From Paenibacillus eucommiae (GTDB lineage: Bacteria > Bacillota > Bacilli > Paenibacillales > NBRC-103111): 64,000 nt of DNA. The notes under the pieces are model-generated. The model did no database searches, was not told the origin of the DNA, and worked only from the letters and a program-made list of their open reading frames with translations. Shown in pieces: positions 17,148-27,300 of this stretch (within the stretch, counting starts at the first letter, position 1; each line of letters opens with the position of its first letter). The stretch lies in NCBI RefSeq assembly GCF_017874215.1, contig NZ_JAGGLB010000021.1, positions 62,001 through 126,000 on the forward strand, in the 5' to 3' direction. A program made the translations under genes and the position numbers.

Positions 17148-19499
17148 ATGAAGCTTACTGTATTTACACATTCCATGTTTGCGAGGATGCTGTTTTCTGT
17201 CACATTGGTGCTAAGCCTGCTGATCGCCCTGGTATCCTACGCCTTATATTATAGCTTTCAACGGGTCACGATCGAATCGATATCGAGTACGAGCGCCAAC
17301 TATTTGCTGCAAACGAGCTACGGAGCTGGCTATATGAACGATAATGCGCGTAATTTCGCCTTGTCTATTTTCGCGAATCCGAATACGAACGCCTTGATGT
17401 ACAATGTGGAGGAGGAGGGCGTGACCGAGCTTATTATGGAGATGGACCGCATCCAGGCTCTGGTCAAAGCGAATTCCTTCGTGCATTCTGTCTACGTGTA
17501 CAACAAGAAGCAGCATCGCTTTCTCTCCACAGTGAACTCGATTACGAATCGTGAAGATGATTTTTTTGATAAAGAGGCCGCTGCGATGATGCAGAGTCCT
17601 AATGCCGAGCTGCGGCTGAAGCCGATTCCACGTATCCTCTCCAATGATAACCATCCGAAAGAAACCCGTGTGCTGACCTATGTCATTTATGATAACTATT
17701 CCGTGAAGGGTGGGGTAGATGGAGCGGTTATTGTGAATATTTATAGTGATTATTTGCAAAACCTGATTACTTCCTACAACATGGGAAATCCGGAGATGAG
17801 TGGCGAGACATTTATTGTGGATGCGAACAGTCACTTGATCACGGATGCGAAGAACCTGAATGAAGCTGAAATTTCTACCTTAATGGGGACTATTAGCGCG
17901 CAGGAAGGAAAGCCGGAAGGCAAAGCAGGCTATACCACAACCGTATTAAAAGATGAAAAGGTGCTTGTCGCCTACACGAAATCAGAGGTGCCGAGCTGGT
18001 GGTTCGTCCGTGTCCATCCTTACAGCGTTATACTTAAAAGCACAGCGTACATCAAGACAACAACGCTGCTGATCAGCATCGTCTTGTTTATGCTCGGTCT
18101 GCTGCTCTCCTTTATTGTATCCCGCCGGCTGTATTCTCCCTTCGGAAAGCTCGTGGGAAGAGTGCGGGGACTTGTGGATTCGCCTGCGTCAAGAGCGGCG
18201 GAAACCTTCGATGAGGTGGAGCTGCTAAACAAAGTCGTTTCCGAAGCTTACGCATTGAAGCGGGACTCCCAGCAAATGCAGCGTAATGAGAGGCTGAAAT
18301 CGTTGTTTACCCCACATGCACAGCCACTTTCCAGTTTGCAGGCACTGCTTGATAAATACAGGATTACTTTGCAGCTGGATGAAGGTTATGTGCTCATTAG
18401 CTACAGAATCGATTACTTTGCCCGGTTTATGTCCGATTTCAATGAAAGGGACAGGGATTTGCTGCGATATGCGATTGGCAATGCAGCAGGCGAAACGGTG
18501 GGGCGTAATCGCAGCCATCAAGTGATTGATATGGGCGATGACATCCTTATGCATATCGTCAATGTCGAAGAGATGGACGGTGAAGAGCTTCGCAGCGCTT
18601 TCGCGCAGGGGGTGAAGGAGCTGCAGGAGTGGTGCCTGCATCACTTGAAGCTTAACATTTCTGCGGCAGTGGGCGAAAAGCAGGAGGATTTCACGGAGCT
18701 GTACAGCGGCTATCAGAAGGTTGTAAGTCTTTCGCAGTATAGGCTTGTCTATGGGCATGGTTGTTTGCTGTTTGCGGACATGCTGAGCGGAAGAGCCATC
18801 GAAGCTTCCTATAAAATAGAGCCGGCAGAGGAGCAGCAGCTATACGAAGCGCTCGTGGGCGGCAGGCTGGATGAGGCGCGCAGCTTGTACGCGGGCATTA
18901 TGAGCAAGGTTACGCAGCACTCCTACGATGCGATGATGTCTAATATTTTGTACCTGTTCTATTTCGTGCACAATACGATGCAGACGATGGAACGAAACAG
19001 TATTGATAAATATCAGCTTGATTTTCATGCCTATTTGCGCCAAATGTCTCAAGTCGAGACGATGGATGAAGTGCATGCCCTGTTTGATGACATCTTCACG
19101 GAAATTGCAAGTGCGATCACCTCCAGAAAAAATAACCGCAGCAGCATACTGATGGATTCGGTTCTCAAATACATTGAAACCAACTATACAGATCCGGGGC
19201 TTTGTCTGGATACTGTAGCGGCGGAGATGAAGCTGTCGAAGATGTATGTTGGCAAGCTGTTCCGTGAGGCATATGGGCAGTCCGTAGCTGATTATATTGT
19301 TGAAGTGAGGATGAGGCGGGCTATTGAGCTGCTGAACGAAGGTGGCAAAAATAAGACTTTGATCGATATTTTGGGCGAAATAGGCGTGGAAAACAAAAAG
19401 TATTTTTACATTCTGTTCAAGAAGAAAATGGGTGTTTCATTCAGTGATTACCGGCTCAAGCATTTGAATCTGGTAAGGATCGATGAAGATGATGAGTAA
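17148..19499 (+). CDS. Membrane-anchored AraC-family regulator (YtdP-like)
   Basis: One-component transmembrane regulator, 783 aa. A first membrane helix (about 10-33), an extracellular sensor region (about 35-300), a second helix (about 302-325), a HAMP-like and coiled linker, a cytoplasmic middle region, and an AraC helix-turn-helix pair at the C-terminus (about 673-775; LDTVAAEMKLSKMYVGKLFREAYG). This is the layout of Bacillus subtilis YtdP, which accompanies similar importers. GGAGG lies 5-6 bases before ATG 17148; the in-frame GTG at 17136 overlaps that site and is unlikely. It probably senses extracellular saccharide, or the loaded binding protein, and activates this operon. Confidence 0.88.
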   Translation: MKLTVFTHSMFARMLFSVTLVLSLLIALVSYALYYSFQRVTIESISSTSANYLLQTSYGAGYMNDNARNFALSIFANPNTNALMYNVEEEGVTELIMEMDRIQALVKANSFVHSVYVYNKKQHRFLSTVNSITNREDDFFDKEAAAMMQSPNAELRLKPIPRILSNDNHPKETRVLTYVIYDNYSVKGGVDGAVIVNIYSDYLQNLITSYNMGNPEMSGETFIVDANSHLITDAKNLNEAEISTLMGTISAQEGKPEGKAGYTTTVLKDEKVLVAYTKSEVPSWWFVRVHPYSVILKSTAYIKTTTLLISIVLFMLGLLLSFIVSRRLYSPFGKLVGRVRGLVDSPASRAAETFDEVELLNKVVSEAYALKRDSQQMQRNERLKSLFTPHAQPLSSLQALLDKYRITLQLDEGYVLISYRIDYFARFMSDFNERDRDLLRYAIGNAAGETVGRNRSHQVIDMGDDILMHIVNVEEMDGEELRSAFAQGVKELQEWCLHHLKLNISAAVGEKQEDFTELYSGYQKVVSLSQYRLVYGHGCLLFADMLSGRAIEASYKIEPAEEQQLYEALVGGRLDEARSLYAGIMSKVTQHSYDAMMSNILYLFYFVHNTMQTMERNSIDKYQLDFHAYLRQMSQVETMDEVHALFDDIFTEIASAITSRKNNRSSILMDSVLKYIETNYTDPGLCLDTVAAEMKLSKMYVGKLFREAYGQSVADYIVEVRMRRAIELLNEGGKNKTLIDILGEIGVENKKYFYILFKKKMGVSFSDYRLKHLNLVRIDEDDE

Positions 19500-19666
19500 A
19501 CGGGAGAAATCAGTGATTTTGAACGATATTTTTGTTTGAAAAAGAACCTTTGCTCATTTTTTATCCTTTTTTTAGCGGCAAATCTTTCGTAAGATCAGAG
19601 GCAGCTGCTCCAGGGATAAACCTCTGGCCAGTGCATGTACTATACTTTATTGGGAGGTTTTACCGC

Positions 19667-21223
19667 ATGAAAAGAAGCAGGATCAGAAGCAGAATCATTT
19701 GGGCAATGGTACTCGTTGTCCTTATGATGACAGCAAGTGCTTGTGCCAGCAAAGAAGAAAAGGCTGCAGAGACCACAAAGCCAACAGCAGCAGCGACAAC
19801 GCCGGGGGAAGAGCAGAAAGAGCCGGCATTAGAGCCGGTTGAATTAACCTGGTATTTCCCGAGTGGTTTGCAAAACATTAAGGATGTACAGGCGGTAGAG
19901 GATGAGATGAACAAAATCGTCCAGCCGCAAATCAATGCGACGATTCGTCTGAAGCCAGTGGATTGGGGCGCTTTTGAGCAAAAGGTCAATACGATGAATG
20001 CCGCCGGAGAAAGCTATGATATGGTGTTTACGGCGCCATGGTCCAACAATTATTTTCAAAATGTGGCCAAAGGGTCTTTGAAGCCGCTTGATGATTTATT
20101 AGATCAGTATGCGCCTAAGCTGAAGGCTTCGGTTCCTGCCAAGGTGTGGGATGCCACCCGGGTTGGCGGCAAAATTTATGGCTCCATCAATTATCAGGTG
20201 GTCGCGATGCCTTTTGGAGCTTCGATTGATCAAAGATTTATTGATAAATATAAGGTAGATGTAAGCGCTATAACCAAGTATGAAGATTTTGAGCCGTATT
20301 TGGCACAGTGGAAGGAAGCCTTTCCGCCTTTCTATGCGGTCAAAGGATCTTCGGACGGATTTACGAATCAGCCTCCTTACTTTGGCATGGACAGCATTGG
20401 TGATGATTCGTTAGTCGGGTGGGTAAAGCTGGATGACAGCGAGTTAAAAGTAATCAATCAGTATGCCTCGCCTGAATTCAAGAGCTTTATGGAGCTAAAG
20501 CGGAAGTGGAATAAAGCCGGATACTTTTCCAAGGATCTGATGGATGCGGCGCAAGTCGATGCCATTGCCAAAAATAACAAGGATGTGTACACGCCGTTCT
20601 CGATTGCAACCGCACTAAAGCCGGGCAACGCAGCCGAGGTGAAGGAAAAATACAAAGCAGATGTCGTTGATAAGCCGCTGAGCAAAGCGATTGTAACGAC
20701 GGCACGTGCTATTGCGACTATGACAGGAATTAGTGAAACCTCCAAAAATCCGGAGCGCGCGATGATGTTCCTTGAACTGATTAATTCAGATAAGGCACTA
20801 TACAATCTTATGAGTCATGGTATTGAAGGCAAGCATTACAAGATCACAGATGCCGATAAAGGTGTTATTGAATCGATCGTGGACAGCGGCTACCAGCCTT
20901 CATCGGACTGGATGTTTGGCAATCAATTTAATGGTTACTATGTATCCCCAAGCCAGGTTGGTGTATGGGAGGAAACGATCGAGCTGAACAATACGGCAGA
21001 TGCTTCTCCGCTGATCGGATTCTCGTTTGACGGGGAAGCGGTGAAGACGGAAATTACCGCAACGGCTTCTGTATGGAAGCAGTATGCCGACATCTTTGCC
21101 AACGGTTTGGATGATACGGACAAGGTGCTGCCTGAGTTTCTGGAAAAGATGAACAAAGCAGGAGCAGAAAAAATTATTGCTGAAAAACAGCGGCAGATCG
21201 ACGAGTGGAAAAAGACCCGGTAG
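19667..21223 (+). CDS. Extracellular sugar-binding lipoprotein (LplA/YtcQ type)
   Basis: Substrate-binding lipoprotein of the importer, 518 aa. The signal peptide has a positively charged start (KRSRIRSR), a hydrophobic core and the lipobox TASAC, so the mature protein is anchored on the membrane face through Cys about residue 25. A Thr/Ala/Glu-rich spacer follows, then the mostly alpha/beta LplA-type binding fold (PVELTWYFPSG). TGGGAGG lies nine bases before the ATG at 19667; the open frame reaches back to 19532 but without a usable start or export signal. Its operon position, after two permeases and a regulator, marks it as the third transporter subunit. Confidence 0.92.
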   Translation: MKRSRIRSRIIWAMVLVVLMMTASACASKEEKAAETTKPTAAATTPGEEQKEPALEPVELTWYFPSGLQNIKDVQAVEDEMNKIVQPQINATIRLKPVDWGAFEQKVNTMNAAGESYDMVFTAPWSNNYFQNVAKGSLKPLDDLLDQYAPKLKASVPAKVWDATRVGGKIYGSINYQVVAMPFGASIDQRFIDKYKVDVSAITKYEDFEPYLAQWKEAFPPFYAVKGSSDGFTNQPPYFGMDSIGDDSLVGWVKLDDSELKVINQYASPEFKSFMELKRKWNKAGYFSKDLMDAAQVDAIAKNNKDVYTPFSIATALKPGNAAEVKEKYKADVVDKPLSKAIVTTARAIATMTGISETSKNPERAMMFLELINSDKALYNLMSHGIEGKHYKITDADKGVIESIVDSGYQPSSDWMFGNQFNGYYVSPSQVGVWEETIELNNTADASPLIGFSFDGEAVKTEITATASVWKQYADIFANGLDDTDKVLPEFLEKMNKAGAEKIIAEKQRQIDEWKKTR

Positions 21224-21352
21224 ACCGGAAACGTGGTAGGAAGACCAGCGCTTTAAAAATTGAATTTGCAAAAGCATCAGCTCAAGCAATTCTTTTTTAG
21301 AGCGCATTTTTTTCGAGGCTATAATTACCAGAAAAAGGATGGTGTGCATCTG

Positions 21353-24300
21353 ATGGGCAAATTCCACTTTGTTTTGAGATTCATAAGTGTTTGTATGATT
21401 ATGGTTATGCTGCTAACGAGTTTTACAATCGATTTCGGAATAAAAAGAGCTTCAGCCGACGATGCTCCAGCACATACTCTTTATGCTTCGCCAAATGGAA
21501 GCGGTATCTTGTGTTCACTGGCCGAGCCCTGCTCGCTGACGGGTGCCCGTGATAGGGTTCGTACCCTTAACAGCAGCATGTCCGGGGATATCGTCGTTTA
21601 CCTGCGCGGAGGCACTTATACTCTGACATCCACCTTAGAGCTAAGCGCTGAGGATTCAGGAACGAACGGACATTATGTCGGCTATCAGGCTTATCCCGGA
21701 GAAACCCCTGTTTGGAGCGGCGGGCAAGCAGTTTCGGGTTGGGTACAGGAAGGCGAGCTGTGGAAAGCCTTTGTTGGAACGAATGTGCAGACAAGGCAGC
21801 TCTATGTCAATGGAGAACGTGCAGTCCGGGCCAAAGGTCCGCTGCCTGGAGCGACAAACTTGAATGCAGGTCATTCCACGACGAACATAGACATGCAGAA
21901 TTGGGGAAACATTCAGGATATCGAGTTTGTCTATAACCGGAATTGGAGACAAGTCCGCTGCGGTGTTCAATCGATTGCCGGCACGACGATTACGATGGAC
22001 CAGCCTTGCTTGCAAATGGCAAGATTCGAGAGAGGGCTGCCGATCGACAAGGTGACGTGGGTGGAGAACGCCTTCGAACTGCTGGATGAACCTGGAGAAT
22101 GGTATCTCAATCAATCAACAGGATATTTGTACTATATGCCGCGAGAGGGTGATGACAGAGTCACAGCGGATGCGGTCATTCCAGTAGTAGAAACCCTGGT
22201 ACGCGGGAACGGGACGCTCGATGAGCCGATTGCGAATATCCGTTTTAGCGGCATTACCTTTGCTTACGCCGGGTGGTTAGGGCCGAATAGTGACGATGGA
22301 TTTGTTGAAGTGCAGGCTAACTTTACTTATCGTTCCGATGCCGGAGTCTGGACGCCCGATAGCGGCTGGAACCCTGATCATGATCGGAGCACTCCGGCGA
22401 ATGTAACCTTTACTGCGGCAAAATCGGTGTATTTCGAGCAAAATACATTTAAGCATCTGGGTGCAGTAGGGCTGGGCTTTGGACTCGGCAGCCAGGAAAA
22501 TGTGGTGTCAGGCAATGAGTTTTATGATATCTCCAGCACTGGTATTCAAATTGGTGGCGTGACCGCCGATGATCATCACCCGGAAGATCAGCGGATGAAA
22601 GTAATGAATAACTCAGTAACGAACAACTATATTCATCGTATAGGTGCAGAGTATAACGGAGCTGTGGGAATCTTGGCCGGCTATACAGAAAATACGCTCA
22701 TCGCGCATAATGAGCTGACGGATCTGCCTTACAGCGGTATATCTGTAGGTTGGGGCTGGGGAGTGCGTGACTTTCCTGGAAACCCGACGACAAGTAAAAA
22801 TAACAAAATACTAAATAATCGGGTTCACGATCATATGAAAATTTTGTTCGATGGCGGCGGGATTTATACGCTAGGAGCACAGCCGGGAGAGGTGATTGCC
22901 GGTAATGTGATTTATGACCAGAGAAATGACTTTGGTGCTGTCTATTTGGATCTTGGAAGCGCTTATGTAAATGTAGAAAATAACGTTATGTATAACAATA
23001 CCAGGAATTTTCTCGGAACCGGACATGAGAATACGGTTACAAATAACTACTGGGATAAAGACGAGAACAATATGTATGAATTTACCGACGAGGAATCCGT
23101 TGTTGAAGACAACTCTATTGTAACTGGCGGTAACTTCCCTCTCGATATTATTAATCATGCCGGGCTTGAACCAGCGTTTCAATATTTATTAAACGATCAG
23201 TCAGTGAATGTTGCCGTGCAGGCAGCGGCAGCGGCGCTTCTTCCTGACGGAAGCTCTGTCACCATGGAAGCCGGTCACGGAGCTGAGCAGGCTGTGGACC
23301 AAAACCTGGACACTTATGCGCATCCTGCAGCAGGATCCGCATTATCTCCATGGGTGTTGCAAGTGGGTCTCGGGAAAACAGAAAGTATTTCTTCCGTTGT
23401 TGTCCATTTTGAGCAGGGTCTTGTACCGAATGAATATGTGTTGAAATCGACAGTTAACGGTACGAATTGGGAGACTATTGGCACCTATACGGGAGCTCAG
23501 GCAGGAAGCAATGTGATCTACGTACCGGGAACAGACATAAGGACGCTGAGAATTGAGTCCGTATCTGGGAAAATGGGCATTTCCGAGGTAGCCCTCTATA
23601 AAGCTGGGACGAGAGTGCCATTGCCATGGGGATACGTATCCAAGCTGAATGTAGACTCCAGCCTTGGAGCCGTGACTATATCCAGCAGTGATACTCAAGT
23701 AGTTACTATTGGAACAGGTACTGGCTCGGGCACTGGCTCGGGCGCCTCAGGAACCTCAGGCACTTCAGGCACCTCAGGGGACATGCTGCAAGCTCTCAGT
23801 GAGGGCCAGGCTGACATTACAGTAAAAAATGGAAGCGGCAATACTTTATTTACCGTACCAGTAAGTGTGGATGATTTTGCCGAGGTGCTGCTTGAGGTTA
23901 AGCCGTCATCGATTGCTGTTGGCCGCAGAGCGGCAGTAAGCATGGTGGGGATAACAACAGACCAGATGCATATTTCTATGGAGCCGGTTTTGACGAGTGG
24001 GAACACTTCTGTAATTTCCGTAGATCAAGAGCATACAGCGCTTGAAGTACTTCAGGGACTTCAGACACTTCAGACACTTCATGCATTGAGCGTTGGCAGC
24101 TCCAGTATTGAGGCGATTGCTCATTTGGATAGTCGTGATGTTTCCAAATCTATTGTAGTTGAGACTTATCAGGAGCAATTGGAAGAAGTCACCTTGAAAA
24201 CGGATAAGGATCATTATCAGCAGAGTGAAGCTCCTCAGCTTGCATGGGAGGCTGTTTACGATTCCGGGTATCCGGTTCATCCTTCCGTGGCCACAGCCGT

Positions 24301-27300
24301 ATACAGCAGTAATAATTTGTCAGTAGCCCAAGTGGACCCGGCTAGCGGCGCGATCCTCCTGCATGGACCGGGCAAAGCGGAGATTACACTTTCCTTGACA
24401 GCAGGCAGCGTTACAAAAACCGGCTCAGCGACGATTACTGTCTTTCCAGAAGCGTGGAACTTGCTTCCTGTGAATGGTGCGGTGAGCAGGGCGGTTTACG
24501 ATAATGAAGAGCAATGGACGATGCGGACGAAGGGGGGCGATATTTGGTCGGATAAGGATAGCTTTGCCTATCTGTATCAAGATATCGATATGGCTGATTT
24601 TCCATCTGGAGTATCCATTATAGCGACTATCGAATCGATATCCGATAACGTGAATCCGAACTCCATGATCGGCCTCATGCTGCGGGAAAGTGTCGCTGCC
24701 GGATCGAAGCATGTCAATTATCGCATTCATGCAACCTCAGGCGAGCCGGGCAAGCGTGTTCCTTTTGTATGGCGTCCTAATACCGATTGGGGCACCAGCT
24801 ATATCGAATCTCCGACTCTAACGCTGCCCGCCACCATCAGGCTGTCACGCTTCGGTGACGATATCTACGCGCATTATTTAAATGCAAATGAGGACTGGAT
24901 TTTGGCTGAAAAGCTAAAAGATTTTGCGATGAACAATGCATTTACAGTGGGTATCGCCCATACTTCTAATACGAAGGAAACGGAGTCCGAGGTTGTTTTT
25001 GGCAATCTTCAGGTGATATCTGCCGATGATCTGCATTTTGATGCGATGGAGCCGATCAAGCTTAGCGGGGATGCTTCCATTTTGCAGGCTGGCGAAACGA
25101 TGCAGCTTAGCACGACAGGCGCCGGAAGCGGAGAGCTTTTAGTGTATTCGAGCAGTGATGATTCGATTGCAACCGTTACACAGCAGGGGCTCGTTACTTC
25201 CAAAAAGCCAGGATCCGTAACGATCCAGGTTAAAGCGTTGCGGGACGGGCAGGAGCGGCCGGCGGCCGGAAGTGATGCCTTCACACTCATGATTTACAAT
25301 CAGCTGGAGGATTTGGGTGTAAGCAATGTGGCGCTTGGCAAGCAAGCTTCTGCTTTTGATCCGGCTGGTACCAACATATTGACAACTCATCAGCCTCTCA
25401 GTAACGGCGTTGACGGCGATGTGGGCACAGTGGTGTCGGCATCAGGTTCTTATGCTTGGCAATATCGCGTTGATCTGGGGCAGTTGTTCACGACGAAAAG
25501 TGTTTCCGTACAATTCTTCACTTATGCTTACGCAACGGAATATGAAATTTTGAGCTCAACCGACGGTCAGAACTGGGAGCTGCTTCAGCACAGTACCTCC
25601 GGTGTGCCTGATGTGAAGCTGACCTTCGATTTACCTGAGCCCAAAGGGATGAGATACATTGCCGTTAAATCGATCAAACCGGACGATGCCGGCCAGCCTG
25701 GAGCACAGATGGCCATCGCTGAATTGGAAGTAAATGCTTATAAGCTGCCTTCACCCAGAGCTGTGCAGCTAACAGCGGGATCTACGATTTTACAGACGGA
25801 TGCATCAATTGCAACACAGGTACATGGCTTATCTGCAGGCGAAACCGCTGTATATATAAGTCATGACAGGCAAATTGCCCAAGTGGATGCCAGCGGTGTG
25901 GTGACAGGAATCGGCCAAGGAAGTACAAAGATCGATGTACTCGTATACAAAAACAATCTGCTTCAGGGTATGGGCAGCTTGCTAATAACGGTATACGATG
26001 ATATTGCAACGTTACCTCTTTATAACGCTGCCCTTAGTAAGCCAGCGGCGGCCTACGATCCGAGCGGTACGCAGCAGTTGACTCCCAATCATCCCATAGG
26101 AAACGGGAATGATGGTGATCCTACGACGGTCATTTCGGCGGCCGGTTCCTTCGCCTGGCAGTACAGAGTAGATATGGAGAAATTGGTTACTGCGCAGAGC
26201 GTATCGGTACAATTTCACTATGTGCAGTATGCAACGGAGTACGAATTTCTAAGCTCCATGGATGGGCAAACGTGGGAAGTGATTTATCACAGCGATGAAG
26301 GTGCGCCTGGAGTGATGCACACCTTCACCCTGCCAGCTCCGAAAGCGATGCGCTATATAGCGGTCAAAGCTATTAAGCCAGACGCCCTCAATCCAGATAA
26401 CAGCTACCAGCCAGGCATTCAAATGGCAGTAGCTGAGCTGCAATTGAATGCTTACGTGCCATTCACCGAAAGTGCAGATGAGACGCCGCCACAAACGACG
26501 GATGATGCTCAAGCGGGTTGGCAGCGAACCGCGCAAACGGTAAATTTGAGTGCCAGTGATCTGCAGAGTGGTGTAGCAAGAACCATGTACAAGCTGAACA
26601 ACGGTTCATTTCAAGAAGGGACTACGGTAATATTGGAAGCAGACGGTGTTCATACCCTTCAGTATTACAGCGTGGATGCAGTAGGCAATCAGGAGCAAAT
26701 CAGAACAGCAATTGTAAAAATAGATGCGACTGCTCCGCAAATTACGCTGGCTGCTTCTTCTTTAGAGTCGGCAGGCAGTTTTGCCACGATCCAGGCAGCA
26801 GTGTTGGAGGAAGGAAGCGGAGTCTCCATCCTGAAATGGGCACCAGGTTCAAAGGATGCAGTCTATTTTGCGGCCAGCGGAAACCTGCTTAGCGGCGGAA
26901 GCTTTACAGTAGAAGAGAATGGCACCTATACGGTGTATGCCAAGGATGCTGCTGGTAACGAAGCGGTCGAAAGCATTACGATCAGCAGCATTGAACATTT
27001 GCAGCCATTTGGCTTGGCTGGATTAACGCTAAATGGAGCGGTATTTTCCACGGGCGCCAGCCGTAATCAGCTTACTGTAACTGGCATGGTTTACAGCAAT
27101 CGTCCAGGCGAATCTTTAACTCTCGATGTTCTGGTAAAGAACAGTCTGGGGGACTCCGTGATAAATGCGAGTCAGGCTTTGATAGCAAGTGAAACGAGCC
27201 TGCCATTCAGCCAAAGCTTTCCGGTTACAGCGGTGCTCTTTCCTAGTGGGAGCTATACACTGCAAGTAACTGTAACGGACGCTGTGTATGGCTCCGCCGA

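Noticed and set aside
21260..21352. Longer N-terminus for the giant exoprotein
   Set aside because: The added residues are rich in Lys, Phe and Gln without a ribosome binding site, and they would place the signal peptide 31 residues inside the protein. A GTG at 21344 is possible but too close to the AAGGAT.
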